A stretch of 64,000 nt of DNA from contig JAEUMQ010000007.1 in the NCBI GenBank assembly GCA_016791425.1, positions 186,001-250,000 on the forward strand. The letters run 5' to 3'. The notes under the pieces are model-generated. The model did not search any database. It was not told where the DNA came from and saw only the letters and a program-made list of their open reading frames with translations. Positions within the stretch are counted from its first letter, which is position 1, and the number at the start of each line of letters is the position of its first letter. The translations under genes were made by a program, and so were the position numbers. Below are positions 35,435-47,484 of the stretch, one piece after another. The stretch is from Hyphomonadaceae bacterium (GTDB lineage: Bacteria > Pseudomonadota > Alphaproteobacteria > Caulobacterales > Aquidulcibacteraceae).

Positions 35435-37375
35435 ATGTCCGACGACGCCCTCTTTCCCGTCCCGCCGGCCTGGGCCGAGCGCGCCTACGTCGATGAAGTC
35501 TCCTACCGCTCGATGCACGCCGCAGCGCTGGAGGATCCTGAAGCCTTCTGGGGCCATCACGGACTCACGCTGGACTGGATCAAGCCTTACTCGCGCGTCA
35601 AGGACGTCTCGTTCAACGAGGCCGATTTCCGCATTCGATGGTTCCATGACGGCGTCCTCAACGTCTCGGCCAATTGCATCGACCGCCACCTCGCGACGCG
35701 CGCGGACCAGACCGCGATCCTCTGGGAGGGGGACGATCCTTCCGAGTCCAAGCGCATCACCTATCGCGAGCTTCACGAGCACGTCGGCCGCTTCGCCAAC
35801 CTCCTGAAGGCGCAGGGCGTCAAGAAAGGCGACGTCGTCACGGTCTATTCGCCGATGATCCCGGAAACGGCCTACGCCATGCTCGCCTGCGCCCGCATCG
35901 GCGCGATCCACTCCGTCGTGTTCGCCGGCTTCTCGCCCGAGAGCCTCGCCAGCCGCATCCGCGATTGCGATTCCAAGCTCGTCATCACCGCCGACGAAAG
36001 CGTCCGCGGCGGTCGCAAAACCCCGCTCAAGACGAATGTCGATGCCGCGCTCGCGCACGCCCCGAGCGTTGAGAAGGTTATCGTCATCACCCGCACCGGC
36101 GCCGATGTGCCGATGCAGGATGGCCGCGACATCCGCTATCACGACGCCGTCAACGCGATGTCCGCCGATTGCGCGCCCGAGCCCATGAACGCGGAAGATC
36201 CGCTGTTCATCCTCTACACCTCCGGCTCCACCGGAAAGCCCAAGGGCGTGCTGCACACCACAGGCGGCTATCTCCTCTACGCCTCGATGACGCACCGCTA
36301 CGTCTTCGACTATCACGACGGGGACATCTATTGGTGCGCCGCCGACGTCGGCTGGGTGACAGGCCATTCCTACATCGTTTACGGACCGCTCTCGAACGGC
36401 GCTGTGACGCTCATGTTCGAGGGCGTGCCGACCTACCCGAACGCCTCGCGCTTCTGGAACGTCATCGACAAGCACCAGGTGAACATCTTCTACACCGCGC
36501 CCACCGCGCTGCGCGCGCTCATGCGCGAAGGCGACGGCCCGGTGAAAGCCGCTTCGCGCGCGAGCCTGCGCCTGCTCGGCTCGGTCGGCGAGCCGATCAA
36601 TCCCGAGGCCTGGCTCTGGTATCATCGCGTCGTCGGCGACAGCCGCTGCCCGATCGTGGACACCTGGTGGCAAACCGAGACCGGCGGCATCCTCATCACG
36701 CCGTTGCCGGGCGCGACTGCGCTGAAGCCCGGCTCCGCGACCAATCCGTTCTTCGGCATCAAGCCGGCGCTCGTCGATGCCGAAGGCAAGTTCCTCGAAG
36801 GCGCGACCAGCGGCAATCTGGTGCTGCTGGATTCCTGGCCGGGCCAGATGCGCACCGTCTACAACGACCATCAGCGCTTCTTCGACACGTATTTCCGCAC
36901 CTATCCGGGCGCGTACTTCACTGGCGACGGCTGCCGCCGCGACGAGGACGGCTATTATTGGATCACCGGCCGCGTCGATGACGTAATCAACGTCTCCGGC
37001 CACCGCATGGGCACCGCCGAAGTGGAAAGCGCCCTCGTCGCGCACCCGAAAGTCGCCGAAAGCGCCGTCGTCGGCATGCCGCACGACATCAAGGGGCAGG
37101 GCATCTACGCCTACGTGACCCTGAACGCGAGCGAAGCCCCGAGCGACGCGCTCCGCGCCGAGCTCGTGCAATGGGTCAGGAAGGAGATCGGCCCGATCGC
37201 GACGCCGGATCATATCCAGTTCGCGCCCGGCCTACCGAAAACCCGCTCCGGCAAGATCATGCGCCGCATCCTCCGCAAGATCGCCGAGAACGACCTCTCC
37301 AGCCTCGGCGACACCTCAACGCTCGCAGACCCCTCCGTGGTGGACGATCTCGTCAAGAACCGCGCCGGCGCGTGA
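35435..37375 (+). CDS. acs: Acetyl-CoA synthetase
   Basis: A 646-residue AMP-forming acetate:CoA ligase. The P-loop is '[11 protein letters not shown]', the A5 motif 'WWQTETGG', the hinge '[17 protein letters not shown]', and the C-terminal catalytic Lys lies in 'TRSGKIMRR', the site acetylated for regulation in other bacteria. '[24 protein letters not shown]' carries the conserved acetate-pocket region. The ATG follows 'gaggaaacaga'; the frame is open far upstream but without homology. The stop overlaps the GTG start of the next gene, so the two may be co-translated. Confidence 0.97.
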   Translation: MSDDALFPVPPAWAERAYVDEVSYRSMHAAALEDPEAFWGHHGLTLDWIKPYSRVKDVSFNEADFRIRWFHDGVLNVSANCIDRHLATRADQTAILWEGDDPSESKRITYRELHEHVGRFANLLKAQGVKKGDVVTVYSPMIPETAYAMLACARIGAIHSVVFAGFSPESLASRIRDCDSKLVITADESVRGGRKTPLKTNVDAALAHAPSVEKVIVITRTGADVPMQDGRDIRYHDAVNAMSADCAPEPMNAEDPLFILYTSGSTGKPKGVLHTTGGYLLYASMTHRYVFDYHDGDIYWCAADVGWVTGHSYIVYGPLSNGAVTLMFEGVPTYPNASRFWNVIDKHQVNIFYTAPTALRALMREGDGPVKAASRASLRLLGSVGEPINPEAWLWYHRVVGDSRCPIVDTWWQTETGGILITPLPGATALKPGSATNPFFGIKPALVDAEGKFLEGATSGNLVLLDSWPGQMRTVYNDHQRFFDTYFRTYPGAYFTGDGCRRDEDGYYWITGRVDDVINVSGHRMGTAEVESALVAHPKVAESAVVGMPHDIKGQGIYAYVTLNASEAPSDALRAELVQWVRKEIGPIATPDHIQFAPGLPKTRSGKIMRRILRKIAENDLSSLGDTSTLADPSVVDDLVKNRAGA

Positions 37376-38217
37376 GCATCTTGAAACTTGCTGCCGTCGT
37401 GCTGGCAGGCGCGCTCGTTGCGGCCTGCCAGACGGCGCCGGCGCGTATAGCCGCAGCGGAACCGGCGCCGACGCTGCCTGCGCTCCGCGGCGATTACTTC
37501 AGGCTCGACTCCGCAATTCTCGGCCGCCCCCTGCACATTCACGTGGCGCTGCCTGACGGCTATGAGCGAGAAACGACGAGCTATCCCGCGATCTACATCA
37601 CCGACGGCGACTCGCTCTTTCCGCTGCTCGCGCCGACGCATCTCTTCCTTACCTATGACGAGCCCGTCCCGCCCGCGATCCTCGTCGGCATCGCCTATGG
37701 CTCATTCGATCCTGCGCAGGGAAATCGTCGCGACACGGACTATGTCGCGCCGGATCCCGCAGCGCCGACTAGCGCCGCGGCCGCCTATCAACGCACGCTC
37801 GCCGAAGAGCTGATCCCCGAGATCGAGCGCCGCTACCGCGCCAACCCCGAGCGCCGGATTCTCATCGGCCAATCGCTGGGCGCCGCCTTCGTGATCCACT
37901 CCGCGCTCTCCGACCCCGATCTCTTCTGGGGCCGCATCGCCAGCAATCCCAGCTTTCGCGTTCGGCGCGACGCCTACTTCGCGCCACCGTCGCCGGCATC
38001 GCGCCCGACAAGCCTGTTCGTCGCCAGCGGCGAGCGCGACCGCCCGCAGCTCCGCGCCGACGCCCTAGCCTGGTTCGACCATTGGAACGCGCAGACCCCA
38101 CGCCCCTGGGAACTCAAAACCGTCACGATCTCGAACGGCACGCATGCCGCCTCCATCGGCGAGGTGTATCGGCAAGGCATGACTTGGCTCTTTCGCAATG
38201 AGCCGCCGCAGCGCTAA
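37372..38217 (+). CDS. Esterase-family alpha/beta hydrolase lipoprotein
   Basis: A 281-residue protein with a lipoprotein signal ('LVAACQ', Cys 19) starting at a GTG that overlaps the acs stop. The mature part is of the esterase D/enterobactin-esterase (PF00756) type: '[14 protein letters not shown]', '[13 protein letters not shown]', nucleophile elbow 'IGQSLGAAF', acid region 'VASGERD' and His in 'SNGTHAAS'. Substrate unknown. Probably in one operon with the next two genes. Confidence 0.85.
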   Translation: MSILKLAAVVLAGALVAACQTAPARIAAAEPAPTLPALRGDYFRLDSAILGRPLHIHVALPDGYERETTSYPAIYITDGDSLFPLLAPTHLFLTYDEPVPPAILVGIAYGSFDPAQGNRRDTDYVAPDPAAPTSAAAAYQRTLAEELIPEIERRYRANPERRILIGQSLGAAFVIHSALSDPDLFWGRIASNPSFRVRRDAYFAPPSPASRPTSLFVASGERDRPQLRADALAWFDHWNAQTPRPWELKTVTISNGTHAASIGEVYRQGMTWLFRNEPPQR

Positions 38218-38225
38218 GAGGAGGG

Positions 38226-38693
38226 ATGAAGCGTGCACTTCTGTCCTTCGCGCTCCTCGCGCTCGCCGCGTGCGCGACAACGCCAGCCCCTGACGGCCCT
38301 GACGCGCCCGTTCGCGCGCTTTACGCCATAGCCCAGCAGCACATCGGCCATTCGGTCACGCCGCTCTCCGCCATTCCGATGACGGACGATCTCAGATCCT
38401 TGGTCGATCGCGCCGAAGCCGCCGCCCGCGCCCGCAACGAGCCCTTCATCGAGGGAGATCTCGCCGCCGATTGCCAGGACTGCACGAGCCTCACCGATCT
38501 CGACCTCTACCGGCAGGGCCCGCGCAACGGCCGCGCCATCGTCTACGCCCGCTTCAAGCTGAACGGCGCGGACCCGCGCAGCGTCCGCTACAACATGCTG
38601 CTGACGCCGCAGGGTTGGCGCATCGACAACATCGTCTCCGGCAAGTCCGATCTGCGCGCCGACGCGCAAGCCTATCTGGCGCCGCCGCCCTGA
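38226..38693 (+). CDS. DUF3828-like lipoprotein
   Basis: A 155-residue protein with a lipobox ('LAACAT', Cys 16). The mature part, with 'LYAIAQQHIGHS', 'DCQDCTSLTDLDLYRQGPRNGRAIVYARFKLNG' and 'MLLTPQGWRIDNIVSG', resembles the DUF3828 NTF2-like fold. Two Cys in 'DCQDC' could form a small disulfide. Its stop codon overlaps the start of the next gene by 1 bp. Confidence 0.75.
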   Translation: MKRALLSFALLALAACATTPAPDGPDAPVRALYAIAQQHIGHSVTPLSAIPMTDDLRSLVDRAEAAARARNEPFIEGDLAADCQDCTSLTDLDLYRQGPRNGRAIVYARFKLNGADPRSVRYNMLLTPQGWRIDNIVSGKSDLRADAQAYLAPPP

Positions 38694-39034
38694 TGCGCGC
38701 CCTGCACATCGCCGCCGCGCTCTCCGGCGCGCTCGCGCTCGTCGCGCTGGCTACCGCGCGCCACGGCGCCGGAGGCGGCAATTTCGGCGCGGTCTACATC
38801 GCCGGCTTCACCCAGCTCGCCAGCGCCGCCGCCGGCCTCGCCATCGCCGTCCGCGCCGGCCGCCTCAACCTTCTCGCCGGCGCGCTCATCCTTGGCGGCG
38901 CAGCGCTCTTCGCAGGCGTGATCTACATTGCCGCGTTCCTGGCGCCCTTGCCGCTCGGCTTTCTCGCGCCCGTGGGCGGCGCGGCGATGATCGCCGGCTG
39001 GCTCCTGCTGGCCTTCGCGCCGCCGAAAGCCTAG
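38693..39034 (+). CDS. DUF423 family small membrane protein
   Basis: A 113-residue protein with four hydrophobic helices and the DUF423 C-terminal blocks 'LFAGVIYIAAFLAPLPLGFLAPVGGAAMIAGWLLLAFA'. The family (E. coli YgdD) is of unknown function. Its start overlaps the stop of the DUF3828 gene (TGATG), so it is coupled to it. Confidence 0.82.
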   Translation: MRALHIAAALSGALALVALATARHGAGGGNFGAVYIAGFTQLASAAAGLAIAVRAGRLNLLAGALILGGAALFAGVIYIAAFLAPLPLGFLAPVGGAAMIAGWLLLAFAPPKA

Positions 39035-39150
39035 ACGCTCAGTACCCGGCCGAACCGGCGGCGCGACGCCCGTCACGCCCCGCACGCAGCACAATCCTAT
39101 TGTGCGCCGCGCGGGTTCCGATAAGGGAGCGCGCAGCGTCGGAGAATGAA

Positions 39151-40644
39151 TTGCCGCACATCCACCTGGGCGTGTTCGTCGTCCTCTACCTCGCCTGCCA
39201 GATCGCGCTCGGACTCTATCTGGCGCGCTTCGTCAAATCGCAGGACGACTTCTTCCTCGCCGGCCGGTCGATGGGCCTCGTGCCGATCGCGCTCTCCATT
39301 TTCGCGACCTGGTTCGGCGCCGAGACCATCATGGGCTCCACCGGCGCCATCGCCGCGGAGGGCATGGCCGGCGCGCGCGCCGAGCCGTTCGGCTACGGCC
39401 TCTGCCTCATCGCCATGGGCTTCACCATCGCCGGAATCTTCCGCGCGCGCGGCTATCTCAACCTCGCCGACTTCTTCGCCAAGCGCTTCTCCCATGCGAG
39501 CGAGCTCGCCACCGCGCTGATCACCATCCTGGTCTCCACGATCTGGGCGGCCGCACAATTGCTTGCATTGGCGGCGCTGCTGAAGACTGCCGTCGGCGTG
39601 CCGGTCCAGCTCACGCTCATCGTGGCGATGGGCGCCGTCGTCGCCTACACGACCTTCTCCGGCATCGTCGGCGACATCTGGACCGACATGGTCCACAACG
39701 TCGTGCTGGTCGCAGGCCTGCTCGCCGTGCTGTTCGCGCTCGCGAGCCACATGGGCGGCTTCTCCGCAATGATCGGCTCGATCGAGCCCGAGCAATTGCG
39801 CCTCGTCGGTCCCGACGAGCACTGGCTCGGACGCATCGACACCTGGGCGATCCCGATCCTCGGCAGCCTCGTCACACAGGAAGTCATCGCCCGCGTGCTC
39901 ACCACCAAGAGCCCGGCCATCGCGCGCAACGCGACGCTCTCGGCCGGCGCGCTCTACCTGCTCATGGGCTGCGTGCCGCTGCTGATCGCGCTCGCCGGCG
40001 TGCATGCCTTTCCCGTTGGCGACGACACGGATTCCTTCCTGCCCACCGTGGCCGAATCCGTGTTGCCGCCGATGCTCTACATTCTCTTCGCCGGCGCCCT
40101 GCTCTCCGCCGTGATGTCGGTGACCAACGCCAATGTCCTCTCGGTTTCCTCCATGATGGCGATCAATGTCGTGGGCCGCCTGCGGCCGAACGCGACAGAG
40201 AAGGACAAGATCCGCGTCGCGCGCTTCACCACGTTCGGCGCCGGCATCGGCGCCTACCTCATCGCCTCCAGCGGCCAATCGATCTACGAGCTCATCGCCC
40301 TCACCTCCGTCTGGGGGCAGGCGGGAATCCTCGTGGCGGTGCTCTTCGGCCTCTGGAGCGAGTATGGCGGCAAGCGCGCCGCGCTCTGGGCCATCCTGGT
40401 GTGCATGGCCGTGAATCTCTGGACCCTCGCAATCGCGCCGATGCTGGCGCTGATCGGCGGCGCGCACCCGGCGTCGTTCGGGGAAGCCTTCTCCCAGCTG
40501 GTGGCCGGCGAAGCGCCGACGATGGAGGGCTATTTCCTGCTGTCGGTGATCGCGTCGATCATCGCCTACGCGGTCGGCGCAGAGTTCGACAAGCGCGCCG
40601 CGGCCGTCCCCGCGCCGATCGACGCTCCGGCCAAATCCGATTGA
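39151..40644 (+). CDS. Sodium:solute symporter (SSS) family protein
   Basis: A 497-residue transporter with about 13 hydrophobic helices. 'DDFFLAGRSMGLVPIALSIFATWFGAETIMG' is the conserved SSS N-terminal region; 'SVTNANVLSVSSMMAINVV' matches the Na2-site helix 8. The substrate is not identifiable. There is no ATG near the family start; TTG at 39151 is chosen because GGAG lies 6 bp upstream at 39141-39144, and the TTG at 39100 lacks one. It sits downstream of, but 116 bp away from, the DUF423 gene. Confidence 0.88.
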   Translation: MPHIHLGVFVVLYLACQIALGLYLARFVKSQDDFFLAGRSMGLVPIALSIFATWFGAETIMGSTGAIAAEGMAGARAEPFGYGLCLIAMGFTIAGIFRARGYLNLADFFAKRFSHASELATALITILVSTIWAAAQLLALAALLKTAVGVPVQLTLIVAMGAVVAYTTFSGIVGDIWTDMVHNVVLVAGLLAVLFALASHMGGFSAMIGSIEPEQLRLVGPDEHWLGRIDTWAIPILGSLVTQEVIARVLTTKSPAIARNATLSAGALYLLMGCVPLLIALAGVHAFPVGDDTDSFLPTVAESVLPPMLYILFAGALLSAVMSVTNANVLSVSSMMAINVVGRLRPNATEKDKIRVARFTTFGAGIGAYLIASSGQSIYELIALTSVWGQAGILVAVLFGLWSEYGGKRAALWAILVCMAVNLWTLAIAPMLALIGGAHPASFGEAFSQLVAGEAPTMEGYFLLSVIASIIAYAVGAEFDKRAAAVPAPIDAPAKSD

Positions 40645-40676
40645 GCCGCCAGCCTCGCGAGACATCCCCGAAACTG

Positions 40677-40717
40677 GGCCCGATCAGCCGTTTTGCTCTA
40701 ATCGGGATCGGGTCTAG
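40677..40717. repeat. Partial family 2 palindromic repeat, copy C
   Basis: Only the second hairpin remains, in diverged form: 'gggcccgatcagccgttttg' then 'ctctaatcgggatcgggtctag'. It shares 'cgggatcgggtctag' with copy B. It lies between the symporter and the MscS gene, 13 bp before the latter's start. Confidence 0.65.
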
Positions 40718-40729
40718 TACCGCCGAACG

Positions 40730-41899
40730 ATGCCTCAAGACCCCAGCCCCACTGGCCTGATCGCCGAGTTCGAGCGCGCCCTCGCCGCCGCCCTCGCCCT
40801 GCCGCCGCACGAAGCCGCCATCCGTGGCGGCTTGTCCGTTCTGATCGTCTTCGCCGCGACGATCGTCTTCATCGTCCTGCGCAAAATCCTCTTCGCGCTC
40901 ATCCAGCGCCACAATGACGGCCACGACGCACACGAAACCGGCCGCACTCTCCGCCGCGCGCTCGGCTGGACGCGCCGCATCGTCACTCTCGGCGTCGCCC
41001 TCTTCGCGCTGCTGATGATCGCCAGCCTTTGGGGCTTCGACGTCGCAGCCGCTTTGCGGGGCCGGGTCGGCGAAACGCTCGGCATGCTTGGCCGCCTCAT
41101 TCTCATCTTCGCGCTGGCTGTGGCCGCCGCCGAGATCTCCCGCTTCGTCATCTCGGCGATCCTGAACCGCGCCGCGCAGCGCTCGCGCGATCTCCGTCGC
41201 GCAGCGCAATTGCGCACGCTCGCGCCGGTCCTGATCGGCGTGGTCCAGACCGCGGCCGCCGTTCTCGCCGCCATCACCGCGCTCTCCGAGCTGGGCGTCG
41301 ATGTCGGCCCGCTGCTCGCCGGCGCCGGCATCGTCGGCATCGCCGTCGGCTTCGGCGCCCAGACGCTGGTGAAGGACTTCCTCACCGGCGTCTTCCTCAT
41401 CATGGAGGACATCGTCTCCATCGGCGACGACGTCCAGATCCGCGACTTCTCCGGCACAGTGGAGGCGATGACCCTGCGCACCATCCGCGTGCGCGCCTTC
41501 GACGGCACGCTGCACATCTTCCCCTACGGCGAGGCGCAGATCATCTCCAATCGCTCACGGCTCTTCGCCTACGCCGTCTGCGACCTGCAGATCTCCTACC
41601 TCTCCGACATCGATCGCGCGCTCGCCGTGATCGCCCAGACCGGAACGGAACTCCGCGCCGATCCCGCCCTCGCCAAGGACATCCTCGCGCCCATCGAAGT
41701 GTTCGGCGTCGATAAGCTCGCAGACAACGCCGTGCTCGTGAAAGCGCGCATCAAGACCGGTCCCGGCGATCAGGGCGCCGTGGCGCGCGAATTCCTCAAG
41801 CGGGTGAAAAGGGCGCTCGACGAAGCCGGCGTGCTTCTCGCGCATCGCCACCTGCCTGTGCCGCCGTTCGACGCCATCCGCGACCGCGCCAACCCCTAG
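40730..41899 (+). CDS. MscS family mechanosensitive ion channel
   Basis: A 389-residue membrane protein. Five hydrophobic segments precede the pore helix 'LLAGAGIVGIAVGFGAQTLVKDFLTGVFLIMED', the hallmark Gly/Ala-rich TM3 of MscS, followed by the beta-domain 'GDDVQIRDFSGTVEAMTLRTIRVRAFDG' and 'FPYGEAQIISNRSR'. It probably opens under hypo-osmotic stress. Longer than E. coli MscS (286), it belongs with the larger YbdG/YbiO-like subgroup. Confidence 0.92.
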   Translation: MPQDPSPTGLIAEFERALAAALALPPHEAAIRGGLSVLIVFAATIVFIVLRKILFALIQRHNDGHDAHETGRTLRRALGWTRRIVTLGVALFALLMIASLWGFDVAAALRGRVGETLGMLGRLILIFALAVAAAEISRFVISAILNRAAQRSRDLRRAAQLRTLAPVLIGVVQTAAAVLAAITALSELGVDVGPLLAGAGIVGIAVGFGAQTLVKDFLTGVFLIMEDIVSIGDDVQIRDFSGTVEAMTLRTIRVRAFDGTLHIFPYGEAQIISNRSRLFAYAVCDLQISYLSDIDRALAVIAQTGTELRADPALAKDILAPIEVFGVDKLADNAVLVKARIKTGPGDQGAVAREFLKRVKRALDEAGVLLAHRHLPVPPFDAIRDRANP

Positions 41900-42834
41900 G
41901 CGCTGGCGGCGTCGAGCTCCGTGATATCCGCCGCATCGAGCTTCAGCGTGAGCGCGCCCATGATGTCGCGCAATTGCGTCACGCTGGTCGCGCTGGCGAT
42001 CGGCGCGGCGACCGCCGGCTTCGCCATCAGCCATGCGAGCGCGACCTGCGCCTGCGTTGCTCCGCGCCGCGCGCTCACCGCATCGAGCGCCGCCAGCACG
42101 CGGAATCCCTTCTCGTTGAGATAGCGGTCCATCCCGGCGCCGCGCCCGCTCTTGCCCTTGTCCGCGGCCGATCGGTACTTGCCGGTCAGGAACCCGCTCG
42201 CCAGCGAGAAATACGAGATGATCGACACGTTCTCGCGCACGCACAGGGGCTGCAGGTCCGCCTCCAGGTCGCGATGCATGAGATTGTAGTGCGGCTGCAG
42301 CGTCTCGTAGCGCGCGAGCCCCTTCGCCCCGCTCGTCTTCAGCGCCTCGTCCAGCCGCTCCGCGGTAAAGTTCGACGCCCCGATGAACCGCACCTTTCCC
42401 GCCTTCACCAGCGCATCGAACGCCGCGAGCGATTCCTCCTGCGGCGTCTCCGTGTCATCGCGATGCGATTGGTAGAGATCGATCCGGTCCGTCTGCAGCC
42501 GCCGCAGCGACTCCTCCACGCCCGCCTCGATATTCGCCCGCTTCAGCCCCGCCCGCGACGGCAGCATCCCCACCTTGGTCGCGATGATCACCCGCTCGCG
42601 CTTGCCGCTCGTCCTGATCCAATGACCGATCGCGGTCTCCGACTCCCCGCCCGTGTGCCCCGAAACCCAGAACGAATACGCATCCGCCGTGTCGATCGCA
42701 TTGCCCCCCAAATCGACGAACGCGTCGAGGATGGCGTTGGTCCCCGCCTGATCGACATTGTTCCCGAACACGTTGCCGCCCAGCATGAGCGGCGCGATCT
42801 CGATCCCGGACCGTCCGAGCCTGCGTTTCTCCAT
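41896..42834 (-). CDS. Aldo/keto reductase
   Basis: A 312-residue NADPH-dependent oxidoreductase of the AKR superfamily. The catalytic tetrad is visible: Asp and Tyr in 'DTADAYSFW', Lys in 'IIATKVG', His in 'YQSHRDD'. The C-terminal 'IASATSVTQLRDIMGAL' binds cofactor phosphate. It converges on the MscS gene with a 4-bp overlap of the ends. Substrate unknown. Confidence 0.92.
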   Translation of the reverse strand: MEKRRLGRSGIEIAPLMLGGNVFGNNVDQAGTNAILDAFVDLGGNAIDTADAYSFWVSGHTGGESETAIGHWIRTSGKRERVIIATKVGMLPSRAGLKRANIEAGVEESLRRLQTDRIDLYQSHRDDTETPQEESLAAFDALVKAGKVRFIGASNFTAERLDEALKTSGAKGLARYETLQPHYNLMHRDLEADLQPLCVRENVSIISYFSLASGFLTGKYRSAADKGKSGRGAGMDRYLNEKGFRVLAALDAVSARRGATQAQVALAWLMAKPAVAAPIASATSVTQLRDIMGALTLKLDAADITELDAASA

Positions 42835-42921
42835 GCCTCATCTCCATTCGCAGGGCCGCCGGCGCGCCAAAGTCGCTCTGCGGGCCTTGACCGATCTCTC
42901 GATGGCCCTAGATTTCGCCGA

Positions 42922-43027
42922 CCTCCGGGGTGTCCCGCCGTGACGGGGCTGAGACCTTGTGTATGCTCTTGTGGAGCCGGCGCAAGGACCCGCCGAACCT
43001 GATCCGGGTCATGCCGGCGAAGGGAGA
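42922..43027 (+). promoter_or_regulatory. TPP riboswitch (THI element)
   Basis: All conserved TPP aptamer pieces are present in order: 'ggggtgtcc', 'ggggctgaga', the variable P3a arm, 'gacccgccgaacctgatc' and 'cgggtcatgccggcgaagggag'. Thiamine pyrophosphate binding should repress the genes downstream. The closing P1 stem pairs 'ctcc' at the 5' end with 'ggag' at the 3' end, and the latter overlaps the ribosome binding region of the membrane-protein gene at 43033, so control of translation start is likely. Confidence 0.97.
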
Positions 43028-43032
43028 GAGAT

Positions 43033-45888
<2,856 letters not shown>

Positions 45889-45889
45889 A

Positions 45890-46537
45890 TCACGTCAGGT
45901 ACTTCTTCATGTTGGCGAAGATGGACTCGATCTGATCGTTGCCCGCATCGGCGCTGATATGAATCTGAACATTGACATTCAGCGGCGGCATCTGCGCCTT
46001 CTCAGATGAGGTATTCGAACCACGGCCACCAGCAACAGGGAGTGTGCCGCTACCCTCGGACGAGCGTCTTGACCGTTCGACGCTTCCAGAAGCGCGTGCC
46101 TTCGGTAGTTCGTCAGGAGGCTCGGTCCCGCCGATCATAAAGTAAGTCGCTGCCTTGTTGCGCGCCGCGCCCTCTCCGAGATCCCCGACCGTCATGAACC
46201 ACCGCACGGCCTTTTCGCGATCACCTTCAGAGGGCGGCGCAGTGTCTATCAGCTCGGCGGGATAAGCAGCGCGAAGCAGTTCGTCTGACGCCTCCCTGTA
46301 AGTCTCATCCATCCGCCACTTCTTTGCGACATCTCGCGGCTTTCCGTCGTCATCAATGAGTCCGAGTCGCTTGAGCTCAGTAAGATAGGCCTTTGCAGCC
46401 GCCGGCTGGACGGTAAGCTCTACGGACAAAAACGTCTCTGTCACAGCGCTCGGAATTGAACGCTTGAACTTCTCCCGCAAGCCCCACCAGACAGTGGCCG
46501 GCAATTGCGGAAACGGGCGCTTTTCTACTTCGGCCAT
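45890..46537 (-). CDS. DUF5343 family protein
   Basis: A 215-residue protein. Residues 10-140 hold a DUF5343-like helical domain: 'FPQLPATVWWGLREKFKRSIPS', 'AYLTELKRLGLIDDDGKPRDVAKKWR', 'YREASDELLRAAYPAEL'. A Ser/Gly/Arg-rich linker (about 145-180) leads to a C-terminal tail 'LNVNVQIHISADAGNDQIES' then 'IFANMKKYL', a strand plus helix that could be a docking peptide. DUF5343 genes are typically in accessory islands. First gene of the pair with the Ymh gene; base composition is lower in GC than the chromosome around it. The ATG at 46537 is preferred over 46558 by homology and a purine-rich site. Confidence 0.8.
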   Translation of the reverse strand: MAEVEKRPFPQLPATVWWGLREKFKRSIPSAVTETFLSVELTVQPAAAKAYLTELKRLGLIDDDGKPRDVAKKWRMDETYREASDELLRAAYPAELIDTAPPSEGDREKAVRWFMTVGDLGEGAARNKAATYFMIGGTEPPDELPKARASGSVERSRRSSEGSGTLPVAGGRGSNTSSEKAQMPPLNVNVQIHISADAGNDQIESIFANMKKYLT

Positions 46538-46758
46538 CGCCGCCTCTCGTAACGTCAATCGGGCGATGATTTGGGGATGGCCCCTGACAATTCAAGATTC
46601 CAAGTAGCCGCTTACGCAACTTAGTGGCGAAAATATCTATAAGACATTGTACCCAAACAAATAAAATGTGGATCATAAACAGAACCCCCGCCGTGTGCGC
46701 GCTCATCCTACGGCCGGCTCTGCTTGCCAATTTTTGCCAATCGCCCCACATTCCGCGC
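46538..46758. other. AT-richer divergent control region of the accessory island
   Basis: This 221-bp stretch between the DUF5343 gene and parD is much richer in A/T than the surrounding chromosome (for example 'gcgaaaatatctataagaca' and 'aacaaataaaatgtggatca'). It must hold promoters for both directions. No integrase, att-like direct repeat or tRNA is visible. Confidence 0.5.
46724..46741. promoter_or_regulatory. Direct repeat ahead of parD, candidate ParD operator
   Basis: Two copies of 'ttgccaat' at 46724-46731 and 46734-46741, spaced 10 bp (one helical turn), lie 17 bp before the parD start. Ribbon-helix-helix antitoxins such as ParD autoregulate by binding short repeats at this spacing. 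Position and spacing are the only support. Confidence 0.35.
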
Positions 46759-47067
46759 ATGGCCACGCGGAACATCAACCTCACCGACGCCCTGGACCGC
46801 TTCGTCGCCGACCAGATCGCGTCGGGCAACTACCAGAACGCCAGCGAGGTTATCCGCACGGCCTTGCGCCTTTTGAAGTCGGAGGAGGACAAGCGCGCCG
46901 CCAAGCTCGCTCTGCTTCGCGCCGCCGTTCAGGAGGGGCTCGACTCCATCGCCCGCGGCGAGGGCGTCGAGGTGACGGACATCGACGCCCACTTTGACGA
47001 ACTCGAAGCCGACATCGACGCCCAACTCGACGCGGAAAACGCCAAAGAGCCCGCCGCCGCCAAATGA
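46759..47067 (+). CDS. parD: ParD family ribbon-helix-helix antitoxin
   Basis: A 102-residue protein: N-terminal RHH fold 'MATRNINLTDALDRFVADQIASGNYQNASEVIRTALRLLKSEE', the strand-helix-helix pattern of type II ParD/CopG antitoxins, then an acidic C-terminal region that should wrap the toxin. It overlaps parE by 4 bp (ATGA), the standard arrangement. It is divergent from the DUF5343/Ymh pair. Confidence 0.93.
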   Translation: MATRNINLTDALDRFVADQIASGNYQNASEVIRTALRLLKSEEDKRAAKLALLRAAVQEGLDSIARGEGVEVTDIDAHFDELEADIDAQLDAENAKEPAAAK

Positions 47068-47438
47068 GACGGCTGATCGTTCAGCCTCCGGCGCGAAGCG
47101 ACGAACGCGCGATACTCACTGTATCGTTCAGGAATTTCGGCCTCGCCGCCCGCAATCGCTACCGCGCCCTTCTGCAGCAAGCCTACGCCAACCTTCAGAA
47201 CAATCCGCTACGCGCCGGCAGCGTTGAACGAAGTGATTTGCCTGGACGCGTCCGCGTCTATCACCTCCGTCACGCGCGTTCGCGCCTCGCCAAAGAGAAG
47301 CGCACAGCCCGCCCGCGTCACTTCATCGTGTTCACATTCGACGAGGACGCGGTACGGATCGTCCGTGTACTGCATGACGCCATGGACCTCGCCGGACACC
47401 TTGCGCCGCTTGAGGAAAGCGCCGAAGAGCAGGCTTGA
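47064..47438 (+). CDS. parE: ParE family toxin
   Basis: A 124-residue RelE/ParE-fold protein. 'YRALLQQAYANLQNNPLRAGSVER' matches the helical hairpin and 'GRVRVYHLRHAR', 'RHFIVFTFDEDAVRIVRVLHDAMDL' the beta-sheet core with the conserved 'I-x-R-V-L-H-x-x-M-D' end. ParE toxins inhibit DNA gyrase. Slightly longer than the average 100 residues because of a C-terminal Glu/Ala tail. Higher GC than the adjoining Ymh/DUF5343 genes, so it may have a separate origin. Confidence 0.9.
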   Translation: MRRLIVQPPARSDERAILTVSFRNFGLAARNRYRALLQQAYANLQNNPLRAGSVERSDLPGRVRVYHLRHARSRLAKEKRTARPRHFIVFTFDEDAVRIVRVLHDAMDLAGHLAPLEESAEEQA

Positions 47439-47442
47439 CCTC

Positions 47443-47481
47443 CCGCCTCCCCCGCGCTGATCCTCCGCCCGGGGAGGTGGT
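47443..47481. repeat. Degenerate family 1-like palindrome after parE
   Basis: C-runs 'acctcccgcctcccccg' and 'cggggaggt' flank a GC-rich loop between parE and the amine oxidase start. It looks like a decayed copy of the element seen in thiC. The G-run end doubles as the ribosome binding region of the next gene. Confidence 0.4.
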
Positions 47482-47484
47482 CTC

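Noticed and set aside
39097-40665. A 522-codon antisense frame over the sodium:solute symporter
   Set aside because: No domain or ribosome binding site; the + strand product has clear SSS motifs and membrane helices.
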